DNA of 42,932 nucleotides from Crateriforma sp964453205 (GCA_964453205.1 CAYVRC010000028.1:1-42932), one strand, 5' to 3'. Positions 9,567-19,211 are shown, numbered from the stretch's first letter. The notes: generated by a model from the letters alone, not told the origin. A program made the numbers and translations.

Positions 9567-10976
9567 CTAGGCGAAATCGGTGGCGTCGATCCCCAAAGAT
9601 TTGAGCTTGCTTCGCAAGGTCACGCGGGAGATGCCGAGGATGGTCGCCGCTTTGAGTTGATTGCCGGCGGTGTGGGCCAGGACTTGGCGAAAGAGTCGCC
9701 ATTCGGCTTTGGAAATCGCTTCGGCGTGCAAATTGTTGCTGCCCGATTCGAGTCGTTCGGCGATGAACGATTCGGTCAAGAACGCGCCGCCGCTCTTCTC
9801 GGCCGACACCGTCGTCCGATCGGACAACGGCGGAAGAAATTGTGGCAACAACACGTTGCCACGCGCGGTCAGCAACGACTGCTTCATCACGCTTTCCAGC
9901 TCGCGCACGTTGCCGGGCCAGTGGTACTGCTGAAGCAATTCGAGCGTGTCGGGGGCGAGGGTGCGGATGTCTTTGCCGAATTCACTGCTGTATTTACGCA
10001 AAAAATACTCCGAAAGCACTCTCAAGTCGTCTTCTCGATCACGCAGCGGCGGCAGCTGAATCGTCACGACGCTCAAACGGAAATACAGGTCCGAACGAAA
10101 GAGGCCTTCGGCGACGAGCCGTTTCAAATCGTGATTGGTCGCGGCGATGATCCGAGCATCCACCGTGATCGGCGTGTTTCCACCGACTCGCTCGAACGTT
10201 TGATCTTGCAGCACCCGCAGCAGTTTCGCCTGAGTCATCGGCGACATGTCACCCACTTCGTCGAGAAACAACGTGCCCTGGTCCGCTTGTTCCAGTTTTC
10301 CGATGCGTTGCCGGTGGGCGTCGGTAAAAGCCCCTTTTTCGTGGCCGAAGATTTCGCTTTCCAGCAGAGCATCGGGAATCGCGGCGCAGTTGATCGCTTG
10401 GAAGGGGCCGGTCGATCGGGCGCTATAATGGTAAATCGCTTGAGCGACAACTTCCTTGCCCGTCCCGCTTTCGCCCAACAACAGCACGGTCAGGTTTTGC
10501 GAGGCGACCCGGCCGATCGCCTTGTAAACCTCCTTCATCGCCTTGCAACGACCGACGATTGCGTCGGCGACCGTGTCTTCTTCGTCAGCCAAAATCGGTT
10601 GCACGCGAACCATGCGACTGAGGTTGAACGCGTTGTCCAAGAGCGTTCGCATCTCGTCGAGTTCGAGCGGTTTGAACAGGTAGTCGTACGCACCCAGCCT
10701 GGTCGCCTCGATGGCCGATTCGACGGTCCCGTGACCGGTGATGAAGATGACGGGGACACGAGGATCGATTTCTCTCAGACGCTTGAAGCACTCCAATCCC
10801 GATGTGTCCGGCAGGCTCAGGTCGATGACGACGACATCGGGCCGAGCTTCGGCGAAGGTCGCTTCGCCATCGACCGCGTTCTTCGCGGTCAGTACCGTGG
10901 TCACGTCGTTGGAAAATGCTCGCTGGAAAGCTTTAAGGATCGGGGCTTCGTCATCGATGACTAACAGGCTTTGCAT
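9567..10976 (-). CDS. NtrC-family sigma-54 response regulator
   Basis: A 469-residue cytoplasmic transcription activator. The receiver domain (residues 1-120) has the acidic pair at 8-9, phosphoacceptor D52, T80 and K102. The AAA+ domain follows (about 145-370), with Walker A GESGTGKE and Walker B TLFLDEVGDM. A Fis-type helix-turn-helix closes the protein (AATILGISRVTLRSKLKSLG). The loop that contacts sigma-54 reads GAFTDA rather than GAFTGA. The ATG at 10976 is preceded by CGGAGAATTC, a good ribosome site, and overlaps the end of the kinase gene by 16 bases, which points to translational coupling. It probably drives sigma-54 promoters in response to the adjoining kinase. Target genes are unknown; the nearby metal efflux operon is a candidate only by position. 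Confidence 0.9.
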   Translation of the reverse strand: MQSLLVIDDEAPILKAFQRAFSNDVTTVLTAKNAVDGEATFAEARPDVVVIDLSLPDTSGLECFKRLREIDPRVPVIFITGHGTVESAIEATRLGAYDYLFKPLELDEMRTLLDNAFNLSRMVRVQPILADEEDTVADAIVGRCKAMKEVYKAIGRVASQNLTVLLLGESGTGKEVVAQAIYHYSARSTGPFQAINCAAIPDALLESEIFGHEKGAFTDAHRQRIGKLEQADQGTLFLDEVGDMSPMTQAKLLRVLQDQTFERVGGNTPITVDARIIAATNHDLKRLVAEGLFRSDLYFRLSVVTIQLPPLRDREDDLRVLSEYFLRKYSSEFGKDIRTLAPDTLELLQQYHWPGNVRELESVMKQSLLTARGNVLLPQFLPPLSDRTTVSAEKSGGAFLTESFIAERLESGSNNLHAEAISKAEWRLFRQVLAHTAGNQLKAATILGISRVTLRSKLKSLGIDATDFA

Positions 10977-12268
10977 GAATTCTCCGCTACCCCGTTTCGC
11001 GTCACTATGGGAAGCGATAATTGAAACTTGGCGCCCCCCGAGGCTTGATTGGTGCCGGTGAGCTTTCCCCGATGAGCCTCCGCGATACGCCGGCAAATTC
11101 CCAGCCCCAGCCCAACGCCGTTCGGCTTGGTGGTCACAAATGGCGTGAACAATTGATCGAGGACATTGTCGCGGATGCCCGATCCGTTGTCGGCTAGTGA
11201 TACGATGACGTCATCATCGCTTTGACGCACCGACAAAATCAAGCGACCGCCTTGCGGCATCGCATCAAGTGCGTTGAGCCCCAGGTTCAGTAAAAGTTGT
11301 TGAATCTGGGCGGCATCGCCGTCGATGAGAAGAGCGTCGTCCGGCGCGTCGACGACCAACTCAACGTTTTGAACCCGGCAGCGACCTTCGATCAATTGGA
11401 CCGTTTGACCGACGGCGTCTTGGATTGCGAAACGTCTGAATTCCGACTTATCCGGACGGGCGTAATCCAGGAGGCTATTGACCGATCGCTCCATGCGCCG
11501 GATCTCTTGTTCGACCAATTCCAGATCGTCCGTGGGCAAACCTTCGTCGGCGAACTTGGCTCGGTTGACTTGGATCAGCATCTTGATCGACGTCAACGGG
11601 TTGCGAATTTCGTGAGCCACACCCGTGGCCAGTTGCGCCAGCGTCGCCATCTGTTGGGCCCGCAACGCTTCGGTCTGACGCGCATTGGTCAGACGATCCC
11701 GTTCCGCTTTCTCCGACTCGGTCAAATCCCGAACGATCGCTATCCGCGTTTGGTCGGACTGCGAAGGATACTCGCTGATGGAAACTTGAATCGGAAACCG
11801 AGTGCGATCCGAACGAACCGCGTCGACCCGAGAGTCGATCGGCAGGTTTTCCAGCACGACGGGCAGGGTCGGCATCAATGAACGCATCTTTCGCCCGATC
11901 AGTGATTCGACGTCCAGCCCGAACAACTCCGTCGCCGCCCGGTTACACGAGAGCACGCTCCCGTCGCTGTCAAATGTCAAGATGCTCTCGCTGGCACTCG
12001 CAACGATGGTTTCACTTCGTTCGTGTTCTTGAACGGCAATGCGACGAAGCGGGCCAATGATGACCAGCCAAAGGATGGGAGCACAAACCGACGTCAACAG
12101 CACCGCGTCGACGACGGCTTCGCCCCATTTGCTCAACATGTCCGGGACGACGTAAGGCAGAACAAGCATCACCGCCACTTCGGCCGTGAACACCAGCATC
12201 AACACCAGCCCCAAGATTCGCATGGGGCTGCGAAGAATGGTGGAGAGGGCTGAGATACGGTTGGACAT
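10961..12268 (-). CDS. Membrane PAS sensor histidine kinase (NtrB/AtoS type)
   Basis: Sensor partner of the adjoining sigma-54 regulator. From the ATG at 12268 it has 435 residues. Two transmembrane segments lie near residues 16-39 and 53-74 with almost no periplasmic loop. A PAS domain follows at about 85-185 (SESILTFDSDGSVLSCNRAA). The dimerisation and phosphorylation site is GVAHEIRNPLTSIKM with H219. The ATP-binding domain ends with DNGSGIRDNVLDQLFTPFVTTK and GVGLGLGICRRI. The short loop argues for sensing in the membrane or cytoplasm. The frame is open further upstream, with in-frame ATGs at 12457 and 12478, which would add a Pro/Ser-rich leader of 63-70 residues. I preferred 12268 because the membrane helix follows at once, but no start has a strong ribosome site. 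Confidence 0.85.
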   Translation of the reverse strand: MSNRISALSTILRSPMRILGLVLMLVFTAEVAVMLVLPYVVPDMLSKWGEAVVDAVLLTSVCAPILWLVIIGPLRRIAVQEHERSETIVASASESILTFDSDGSVLSCNRAATELFGLDVESLIGRKMRSLMPTLPVVLENLPIDSRVDAVRSDRTRFPIQVSISEYPSQSDQTRIAIVRDLTESEKAERDRLTNARQTEALRAQQMATLAQLATGVAHEIRNPLTSIKMLIQVNRAKFADEGLPTDDLELVEQEIRRMERSVNSLLDYARPDKSEFRRFAIQDAVGQTVQLIEGRCRVQNVELVVDAPDDALLIDGDAAQIQQLLLNLGLNALDAMPQGGRLILSVRQSDDDVIVSLADNGSGIRDNVLDQLFTPFVTTKPNGVGLGLGICRRIAEAHRGKLTGTNQASGGAKFQLSLPIVTRNGVAENSCKAC

Positions 12269-12654
12269 GAGCAAGAATTGATGCAGACGCGGAAAAGACT
12301 TCTTTGACGGTCCGGATCCGTCTTGACGCGAGCCGTCTGGACGATCCGAAGGGGCACCTGGTTGTACTGCGGGGTGGCTCGAGTCGGAGACGCGTGAGGG
12401 CGTCGGCTTCGGATTCAGGAGATCGATCGAACAATAGTCTAACACCGGTTCGGACATTTTACGCCTCGAAGTCTCCAAGGGTCAGGCGCGTCGCGGTTGG
12501 CGACCCTGATATCCATCGGGTGCGTTGCAACCTTTGTGCCGGCAGCCCTTTCGCGTTTGTCAGTGGAAAAATCGACGATCGAGCGGCTTCCGCTGGACAG
12601 CAACTGTCCAATCGCTGGAAAGATTGTGGCCGAGCGTCATTTAGCCGCCGAACG
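12269..12654. other. Stretch between the kinase and the outer-membrane factor relic
   Basis: If the kinase starts at 12268, these 386 bases hold no clear gene. Part of it (12269-12478) may instead encode a low-complexity N-terminal extension of the kinase. No promoter or terminator could be supported. Confidence 0.4.
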
Positions 12655-13135
12655 TTATTGGCCGCCGAACGAGGTACCACGGATGCCGTCGCCGTCGGTG
12701 TGATCTCGGGGAGCCTCCAAGCCGCCGGTCAGGACCAGGCCGTCAATCCTGGAACTTGCTCGGGCGAGTTGCCCTTTGGCTTCGATGAACCGCATCATCG
12801 ACTCGTAGTACCTGCGACTTGATCAATTGTTCGATCCGTTGGACGTTCTGCACCGCGCGTCGGTAGTCCGCATCGGCGGCGGAGATATTGCCCCGGTTTT
12901 GGTTCCGTACCGGGATCGGTGCCGCGACCTGGACATTGATCATGCCCGAATCAGTCCGTTGCCGTATCCGGCCCCGAATTGTCCGGTAATGTTCGGAACC
13001 ATCTGGCCTTGTTGTCGCTTCAGCAGAGCCGACTTTTCGCACACCAATGCCTTCGCGACCGACAGTTCAGGCGTTTGTGCAACGATCTCCGCGTAGGCAA
13101 ATTTCCAATCGGGTGCGAAGTCGGGCGTTTCTCAT
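12655..13135 (-). pseudogene. Degenerate TolC/CusC-type outer-membrane factor
   Basis: Fragments of one outer-membrane efflux protein lie in different minus-strand frames. First comes ETPDFAPDWKFAYAEIVAQ and on to QMVPNITGQFGAGYGNG (about 13135-12990). After a frameshift come TDSGMINVQVAAPIPVRNQN, RGNISAADADYRR and VQRIEQLIKSQ. After a second shift with loss of most of the next helices come YYESMMRFIEAKGQLARAS and IDGLVLTGGLEAP, ending at a TAA (12655-12657). The order and wording match the second half of TolC/CusC-type proteins, where NVQV-PIP-NRN-GNI and LTGGL near the end are typical. At least two frameshifts, an internal deletion and an in-frame stop near the 5' end make it non-functional. 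It would have completed the efflux system encoded at 4784-9423. Its 5' limit is uncertain and may reach toward 13250. Confidence 0.7.
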
Positions 13136-13260
13136 TCTGCGATCAAACGAGTCTGTCGCATCGTCAGGGACGATCCCATTCGCAGGATCGGAAATCGATA
13201 CATTTTCACACTCGACCAGCCTGTGCAGAACGGATGCGGATCGGCAAAAAGCCAACGACA

Positions 13261-15093
13261 CTATTTCCCGACGGATCCTGACGATCTCGCGAAATTGCCA
13301 TCAGCACGAGTCAAGCGGCTCAGCCCCTGAAGGCCGGTGGGTGGTTCGATCTGCAAGGGAATCACCACAACGCGATCGGCATGATCCGTCTGGACCTCCC
13401 GCAAATAACGCCGTTCATGCGATTGGCGTTCTCGCATCAACGGATCGGTCAGCGAGAGTGGGCTCAACACCTGGTTGATCACCCAGGCCATCGGCTCAAT
13501 CTCGGCACGTCGTAGGTCCCGCTGGAGTGAAGCGGCTTCATGCACCGGAGTCGCTTCGGGTAGGGTAACAATCAGCACCCGGGTGAACGCGGAATCTCGC
13601 AAGCGTGGAAGCAGATTCGCCACGGCCTCGGGCATCTCGCTGGACTGCCGAGTGACTTCGCGATGGTAAGCCAGCGCGGAATCCAGCAGCAGCACGGTGT
13701 GCCCGGTGGGCGCCGTGTCGAGCACGACGAATCCGTCGGTGCCGGCCGCGACGGCGTCGGCGAACGCTCTGAACACCGCGATTTCTTCCGTGCAAGGCGA
13801 ACGCAGGTCCTCTTCCAACAACGCTTTGCCCTGCTCGTCGAGATTGCCACCCGCTCGCGACAAAACTTCGGCCGAATATTTTGCCGTTTCCGCTTCGGGG
13901 TCGATCCGATTGACCGAAAGCTTGGGCAACTGCTGGTCGTCCAAAGTGTCGCTGAGATGAGCAGCGGGATCGGTCGTCGACAAATGAACGTCATAGCCTC
14001 GCCGGGCGATCGCGACCGCGATTGCAGCGGCCACCGTCGTCTTGCCGACGCCGCCTTTCCCCATCGCCAGGATGACACCGTGACCGGGAGCGACAAGATC
14101 GTCGATCAAGTCCGCGAGTTGTGGCATTTGCCCGAACGCATCATTCTCCGCTTTCGTCGAATCGGAGGAGTTCACCGGCAATACGGCGTGAACACCCGGT
14201 GACTGATCGGAAGCGGACCGCCCCAATCGACGCAGCGAATCGATCCCCACGATTCCGCTCGGATTCAAAGGCACGATCGTTTGCGAAAACGCTTTCAATT
14301 CCTCTGGCATCCTGTCGAGTGCCGCGGTGCCACGCTGTTCGAGCGAAACCGCGTAACGATCATTGGCATCGGTCGCTTTGAACACGCCGTTGACCACGAG
14401 GTGTTGATTCTGCACTCCGAGTTCGGCAAGTTCACCACTGGTGCGAGCCGCTTCACGGAGCGCACCGGCCTCGGCACGAGCCACCAAGACCAGCGTGGTC
14501 ACGGCCGGATCGCTGAGCGCTTTCACGGACTCCTGATACAGCTTTTGTTGTGCCTGCAGGCCGGCCAGTGGCCCGAGGCAACTGGCGCCCGTTGTGTTCT
14601 GCTGCATGAAGCCGTCCCAAGCCGAGGGCAGCGTCAGCAAACGCAACGTGTGCCCCGTCGGTGCGGTGTCAAAAATGACGTGGTCGAATTCGGCCGTGGC
14701 GTTCGGGTCTCCCAGCAGACGCGAAAATTCATCAAAGGCGGCGATTTCGAGCGTACAAGAGCCCGAGAATTGCTCTTCCATGCTGGCGACCGCGGCATCC
14801 GGAAGGACTCCACGATAAGGCCCGACCATTCGTTCACGGTATTCCGCCGCTGATTGTTCCGGATCGATATTCATCGCCGATAACATCGCAACGGTGGGGA
14901 CAACCGTCGGGTGATTTTCGACTGTCACGCCCAACACTTCGTCCAGGTTGGATGCCGGGTCGGTCGAGACGAGCAGGACTCTCTTGCCGGCATCCGCCAA
15001 CGTGACGGCCGTCGCACACGCGACAGACGTTTTTCCCACGCCGCCCTTGCCCGTCAAGAACAAGTGACGCGTCGGATGTTCCAGAAATTTCAT
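13261..15093 (-). CDS. arsA: ArsA-type tandem ATPase
   Basis: A 610-residue soluble ATPase that normally powers the arsenite exporter ArsB. It has two homologous halves joined by a linker. Each carries a P-loop GKGGVGKT (residues 15-22 and 345-352) and the DTAPTGHT signature (142-149 and 459-466). The three cysteines that bind As(III)/Sb(III) in ArsA are present: C113 (GSCTLEIAAFDEF), C172 (ASCLGPL) and C434 (SPCTEEIAVF). That separates it from single-domain Get3 proteins. The gene starts 4 bases after arsD, so the two are co-translated, and both lie downstream of nifJ on the same strand. No arsB, acr3, arsC or arsR is visible. The family call is firm. A role in arsenite extrusion requires a pump gene elsewhere. 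Confidence 0.92.
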   Translation of the reverse strand: MKFLEHPTRHLFLTGKGGVGKTSVACATAVTLADAGKRVLLVSTDPASNLDEVLGVTVENHPTVVPTVAMLSAMNIDPEQSAAEYRERMVGPYRGVLPDAAVASMEEQFSGSCTLEIAAFDEFSRLLGDPNATAEFDHVIFDTAPTGHTLRLLTLPSAWDGFMQQNTTGASCLGPLAGLQAQQKLYQESVKALSDPAVTTLVLVARAEAGALREAARTSGELAELGVQNQHLVVNGVFKATDANDRYAVSLEQRGTAALDRMPEELKAFSQTIVPLNPSGIVGIDSLRRLGRSASDQSPGVHAVLPVNSSDSTKAENDAFGQMPQLADLIDDLVAPGHGVILAMGKGGVGKTTVAAAIAVAIARRGYDVHLSTTDPAAHLSDTLDDQQLPKLSVNRIDPEAETAKYSAEVLSRAGGNLDEQGKALLEEDLRSPCTEEIAVFRAFADAVAAGTDGFVVLDTAPTGHTVLLLDSALAYHREVTRQSSEMPEAVANLLPRLRDSAFTRVLIVTLPEATPVHEAASLQRDLRRAEIEPMAWVINQVLSPLSLTDPLMRERQSHERRYLREVQTDHADRVVVIPLQIEPPTGLQGLSRLTRADGNFARSSGSVGK

Positions 15094-15097
15094 AGGT

Positions 15098-15484
15098 TCA
15101 GCAGCAACCGTCAGAGCCGCAGCATCCGCCCCCCGAGGCTTGAGTCACCGGCAACGCTTGCTCGGACAAGGCTCCCTCGATCCAGGCCGCAAGATTTTCA
15201 CGCGAGGGATACTCGCTTCGGCTGACGATTTTTCCGTCAACGACCACAACCGGCAAACAATCCGTCCCCACCGTACCGAGCAACCGTTGGATCGCCGGGC
15301 TATCGACGAAGGCCTGCGGTTGCTGGGCCAAGTTGAAGCGTTCGACCTGATGGCCTTTCGACTTCAGCCAATCCAGATCGGCGGCGAACTGGGGCAGCAC
15401 GGGATCGACATCAGGTCCACAAACACCGCTCGAGCAGCACATCGGCTTGTCATAAACTTGTACCGTTTTCATTTTCTCATCCAT
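15098..15484 (-). CDS. arsD: ArsD arsenite metallochaperone
   Basis: A 128-residue protein that hands As(III) to ArsA and can act as a weak repressor. The functional cysteines C16, C17 and C22 lie in PMCCSSGVCGPDVDP. A C-terminal GGGCCGSDGCC adds two vicinal Cys pairs, as in plasmid-type ArsD proteins. The ATG at 15484 was chosen over longer forms because AAGGAG precedes it at good spacing and the family begins near this point. It sits 63 bases after nifJ and 4 bases before arsA, so it is probably expressed by read-through from nifJ, perhaps with an unseen promoter in the short gap. Confidence 0.92.
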   Translation of the reverse strand: MDEKMKTVQVYDKPMCCSSGVCGPDVDPVLPQFAADLDWLKSKGHQVERFNLAQQPQAFVDSPAIQRLLGTVGTDCLPVVVVDGKIVSRSEYPSRENLAAWIEGALSEQALPVTQASGGGCCGSDGCC

Positions 15485-15547
15485 CGTTTGCTCCTTTGCT
15501 TGTGATCGCCTCAACGGCACGCCCGACGGCCGCGAATGAATCACAGT

Positions 15548-18500
15548 TTATTGCCCGGCCAGTTGCTCGTACAGGTTCCACTGGTCGTCGATGTCCCGCT
15601 GGGCGAGCTCGTAGAGCTTCGCGGCTCGGTCGGGATCTGTTCGGGCGACGATCGCGAATCGGCCTTCCTGTTTGGCAAAGTCTTGGAAACTCAATTGCGG
15701 TTTTTTGCTGTCCAGTTGAAAGGCGTTTCGGCCGGCGTCGCGTCGACGCGGGTCGTGGCGGTACAAAGGCCACAGTCCCGATGCGATGACGTCCTTCTGG
15801 TGCGACATGCTGCTGGACATGTCGATCCCGTGCGCGATGCACTGGCTGTACGCCAAGATCAAGGAAGGCCCGTCATAGGATTCGGCTTCGTGAAAAACCT
15901 TCAACGTCTGGTTGGGATTGGCGCCCAACGCGATCTGAGCGACGTAGGCGTTGCCGTACGAAACGGCGATCATCCCGAGATCCTTCTTGCGTGCCGGTTT
16001 GCCGCCGGCCGCGAATTTGGCGGTCGCCGCCCGTGGCGTCGCTTTGGAATTTTGACCGCCCGTGTTGGAATAGACTCCGGTATCGAGCACCAGAATGTTC
16101 ACGTTGGCTCCCGTGCTGAGGACGTGATCCAGGCCGCCGAATCCGATGTCATAAGCCCAGCCGTCCCCGCCGACGATCCACACGCTCTTGGGCGACAACG
16201 CATCGGCGACCTGTTCGAGTTCTCTGGCGGTCTTCCCTTCGACACCCCGCAGTGTGACGCGGAGCGTTTCGATTCGTTCACGCTGGGCGCGAATGCTGGC
16301 CTCGTCACCGCTGATCGTCGCCATGATCGACTGCACCAAGTCACGATCGAAATGATCGGCAAGCTGCTCCAGCAAGTGTTCGGCGTGTTTGCGTTGGTGA
16401 TCGATCGACAGCCGAATCCCAAGTCCGAATTCGCTGTTGTCCTCGAACAGCGAGTTCGCCCAAGCGGGACCACGCCCGTCCTGATTGGTCGTCCAAGGCG
16501 TCGTCGGCAAATTTCCGCCGAAAATCGACGAACAACCCGTCGCATTGGCGACGACCGCCCGATCACCGAACAACTGAGTCATCAGCTTGATGTAGGGCGT
16601 CTCGCCGCAACCAGTGCATGCGCCGGAAAACTCGAACAGCGGCTGCAACAGTTGCACGCCTTTGACGGTCGTCGACTTGACGGTTTCGCGATCCAGATCC
16701 GGCAGCTTTTCGAAGAAGGCGTAATTCTCGCGTTCCGTGTCGACGTGATCCCGCATCGGCAACATGTCAATCGCTTTGTGGCCCTCCTGCGTCTTGCTTT
16801 TCGCCGGGCAGACGTCGACGCAGACTTGACAGCCCGTGCAATCGTCCGGCGCGACTTGGATCGTGAAAGCGTGGTCGACAATCTGCTTGTCTTTCCAGGC
16901 GGCCGCGGTAAACCGGTCGGGTGCGTTCTGCAGTTCGGACTTGTCATAGACCTTGCTGCGAATCGCAGCGTGCGGACACACCAGCGAGCACAGCCCGCAT
17001 TCGATGCACAAGTCAGCGTCCCAGATCGGGATTTCTTGGGCGATGCTACGCTTTTCGAACTTGGATGTTCCCACCGGAAACGTCCCATCCATGGGCAAAG
17101 CGCTGACGGGCAGCAAGTCCCCCGCGCCGGCGATCAGTTTCGAAGTCACGCGGTCGATGAAGTCTGTGGTTTCACCGACGACCGGCGGCAGCAAGCCACG
17201 CTGGCTGGTGACACGGTCGGGCAAAACGACCGGATGCAGATTTTTCAGGGCGTCATCGACGGCCCCGAAGTTTTGCCGCACGACGTCATCGCCGCGTTTT
17301 CCATATGTCTTGCGAATCGATTGCTTGATCAAGTCGATCGCTTGGTCCTGAGGAAGCATCCCCGACAAGGCAAAGAAACACGTTTGCATGATGGTATTGA
17401 TGCGACCTGTCATCCCCGCGGATTTGGCGACCGTGTAAGCATCGATCACGTACAGTTGAAGCTCTTTCTCCAAGATCTGCTGCTGCGCGGTCGCCGGTAG
17501 TTCGTCCCAGACGTCCCGTGGACCGTGCGGGCTGTTGATGAGAACCGTTGCGCCCCGACCGGCGGATTTCAACACGTCCAGACGATCCATGAACTGGAAC
17601 TGGTTGCAACTGACGAAGGTGGCTTCGTCGATGAGATACGTCGATTCGATGCGACGCGGCCCAAGTCGGACATGCGACACGGTCGTGCTGCCGGATTTCT
17701 TGCTGTCGTAGACGAAATAACCTTGGGCATAAAGCGGCGTGTTTTCACCAATGATCTTGACCGTGTTCTTGCTCGCACCGACCGTTCCGTCGCTGCCGAG
17801 TCCATAAAACACCGCCCGAGTCACGTCGTCGGCTTCGGTGCGGAAGTCGGCGTCCCATTTCAAGCTCAGCCGTGTCACGTCGTCGTAGATTCCGACGGTA
17901 AAATGCTTCTTGGGTTGGCCGACCAATTCGTCGAAAACGCTGGCGACCATTGCGGGTGTGAACTCTTTGGATGAAAGCCCGTAACGTCCACCGATGACCG
18001 CGGGCAGGGCGTCGCGACGGCGGTGGGTCGTGTGCCAGCTTTCATCGAGCGCCGCCAACACGTCCTGAAATAGTGGTTCGCCGATCGCCCCCGGCTCTTT
18101 GGTCCGGTCGAGGACGGCGATCCGATTCACCGTGTCGGGCAAGGCTTGGCAGAACGCCTGGGCGTCGAGAGGTCGATAAAGTTTGACGACCAGACAGCCG
18201 ATCTTTCGTCCCTCGGCGGCCAGTCGCTCGACGGCTTCCCCCGCCGCACCCGCACCGCTTCCCATGATCACGATCACGCTCTCGGCGTCGTCGGCGCCGA
18301 AATAATCGAACAAGTGATACTGCCGCCCGGTGATGTTAGCGAACTGATTCATTTTCACTTGCAACATGTGCGGCACGGCTAAGTAATTCAAATTGCAGGC
18401 CTCGCGCGATTGAAAGAACACGTCGGGGTTCTGCGCGGTGCCTCGGATCACGGGCCGGTCCGGCGTCAACGCTCGCTCGCGACAGGCCATGACCGAGACC

Positions 18501-19096
18501 GAATCGATCATCGCCGCGATTTCGTCCTCGCCGACCAACTCGATCTTGGAGACTTCGTGGGACGTGCGAAAGCCGTCGAAAAAATGCAAAAAAGGAACTC
18601 GCAAGTCCAAGGTCGCGGACTGGGCAATCACGGCAAAGTCTTGCGCTTCCTGTACGTTGGACGAACACAGCATGGCCCAACCGGTGCTGCGAGTTGCCAT
18701 CACGTCGCTGTGGTCCCCGAAAATGGAAAGCGCATGGGTGGCAACGGATCTGGCGGCGACGTGAAAAACCGTCGGCAACAATTGTCCGGCGATTTTGAAC
18801 ATCTCCGGGATCATCAGCAGCAAGCCTTGTGACGCGGTGAAGGTCGTCGACAACGCGCCGGCCTGCAACGCACCGTGAACGGATCCGGCGGCCCCCGCCT
18901 CGCTTTGCATTTCGATCACGGTGGGCACGACGCCGTGGATGTTCTTGCGACCCGCGTCGCTCCATGCGTCAGCCAGTTCGCCCATCGACGACGCCGGGGT
19001 GATCGGATAGATCGCGATGACTTCGTTGGTCAGATGGGCCACTCGCGCGACCGCTTCGTTGCCATCGACGGTGACGAATCGGGTTTCGGACGGCAT
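15548..19096 (-). CDS. nifJ: Pyruvate:ferredoxin (flavodoxin) oxidoreductase
   Basis: A 1182-residue homodimer-type enzyme that oxidises pyruvate to acetyl-CoA and CO2 and reduces ferredoxin or flavodoxin, here probably for nitrogenase. In order it shows the N-terminal domain (VTVDGNEAVARVAHLTNEVI), the gamma domain (YGLGSDGTVGASKNT), and two [4Fe-4S] motifs, CIECGLCSLVC and CTGCQVCVDVC. The C-terminal TPP domain has FSGACTGCGETPY, GGDGWAYDIGFGGLDHVL and NTGGQNSKATP. Length and domain order are those of NifJ. The ATG at 19096 (MPSETRFVTVDG) was taken because family homology starts there; the frame upstream is not coding-like. A NifA box and a -24/-12 promoter precede it, so it appears to belong to the nif regulon. 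arsD and arsA follow on the same strand. Confidence 0.95.
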   Translation of the reverse strand: MPSETRFVTVDGNEAVARVAHLTNEVIAIYPITPASSMGELADAWSDAGRKNIHGVVPTVIEMQSEAGAAGSVHGALQAGALSTTFTASQGLLLMIPEMFKIAGQLLPTVFHVAARSVATHALSIFGDHSDVMATRSTGWAMLCSSNVQEAQDFAVIAQSATLDLRVPFLHFFDGFRTSHEVSKIELVGEDEIAAMIDSVSVMACRERALTPDRPVIRGTAQNPDVFFQSREACNLNYLAVPHMLQVKMNQFANITGRQYHLFDYFGADDAESVIVIMGSGAGAAGEAVERLAAEGRKIGCLVVKLYRPLDAQAFCQALPDTVNRIAVLDRTKEPGAIGEPLFQDVLAALDESWHTTHRRRDALPAVIGGRYGLSSKEFTPAMVASVFDELVGQPKKHFTVGIYDDVTRLSLKWDADFRTEADDVTRAVFYGLGSDGTVGASKNTVKIIGENTPLYAQGYFVYDSKKSGSTTVSHVRLGPRRIESTYLIDEATFVSCNQFQFMDRLDVLKSAGRGATVLINSPHGPRDVWDELPATAQQQILEKELQLYVIDAYTVAKSAGMTGRINTIMQTCFFALSGMLPQDQAIDLIKQSIRKTYGKRGDDVVRQNFGAVDDALKNLHPVVLPDRVTSQRGLLPPVVGETTDFIDRVTSKLIAGAGDLLPVSALPMDGTFPVGTSKFEKRSIAQEIPIWDADLCIECGLCSLVCPHAAIRSKVYDKSELQNAPDRFTAAAWKDKQIVDHAFTIQVAPDDCTGCQVCVDVCPAKSKTQEGHKAIDMLPMRDHVDTERENYAFFEKLPDLDRETVKSTTVKGVQLLQPLFEFSGACTGCGETPYIKLMTQLFGDRAVVANATGCSSIFGGNLPTTPWTTNQDGRGPAWANSLFEDNSEFGLGIRLSIDHQRKHAEHLLEQLADHFDRDLVQSIMATISGDEASIRAQRERIETLRVTLRGVEGKTARELEQVADALSPKSVWIVGGDGWAYDIGFGGLDHVLSTGANVNILVLDTGVYSNTGGQNSKATPRAATAKFAAGGKPARKKDLGMIAVSYGNAYVAQIALGANPNQTLKVFHEAESYDGPSLILAYSQCIAHGIDMSSSMSHQKDVIASGLWPLYRHDPRRRDAGRNAFQLDSKKPQLSFQDFAKQEGRFAIVARTDPDRAAKLYELAQRDIDDQWNLYEQLAGQ

Positions 19097-19211
19097 GGCT
19101 GGGACTCCCAAAAAGATGTGAAGGGTCGGTTGTTCGTTGATTCGAATGATCACGCCGGAAACACAACTCCGGTGCGTGCGATTGTCATTTGCCTGTCGTC
19201 CAGATTTCGCT

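Noticed and set aside
15536..17500. A 654-residue open frame antisense to nifJ
   Set aside because: Shadow frame in GC-rich coding DNA; the minus-strand frame is clearly pyruvate:ferredoxin oxidoreductase.
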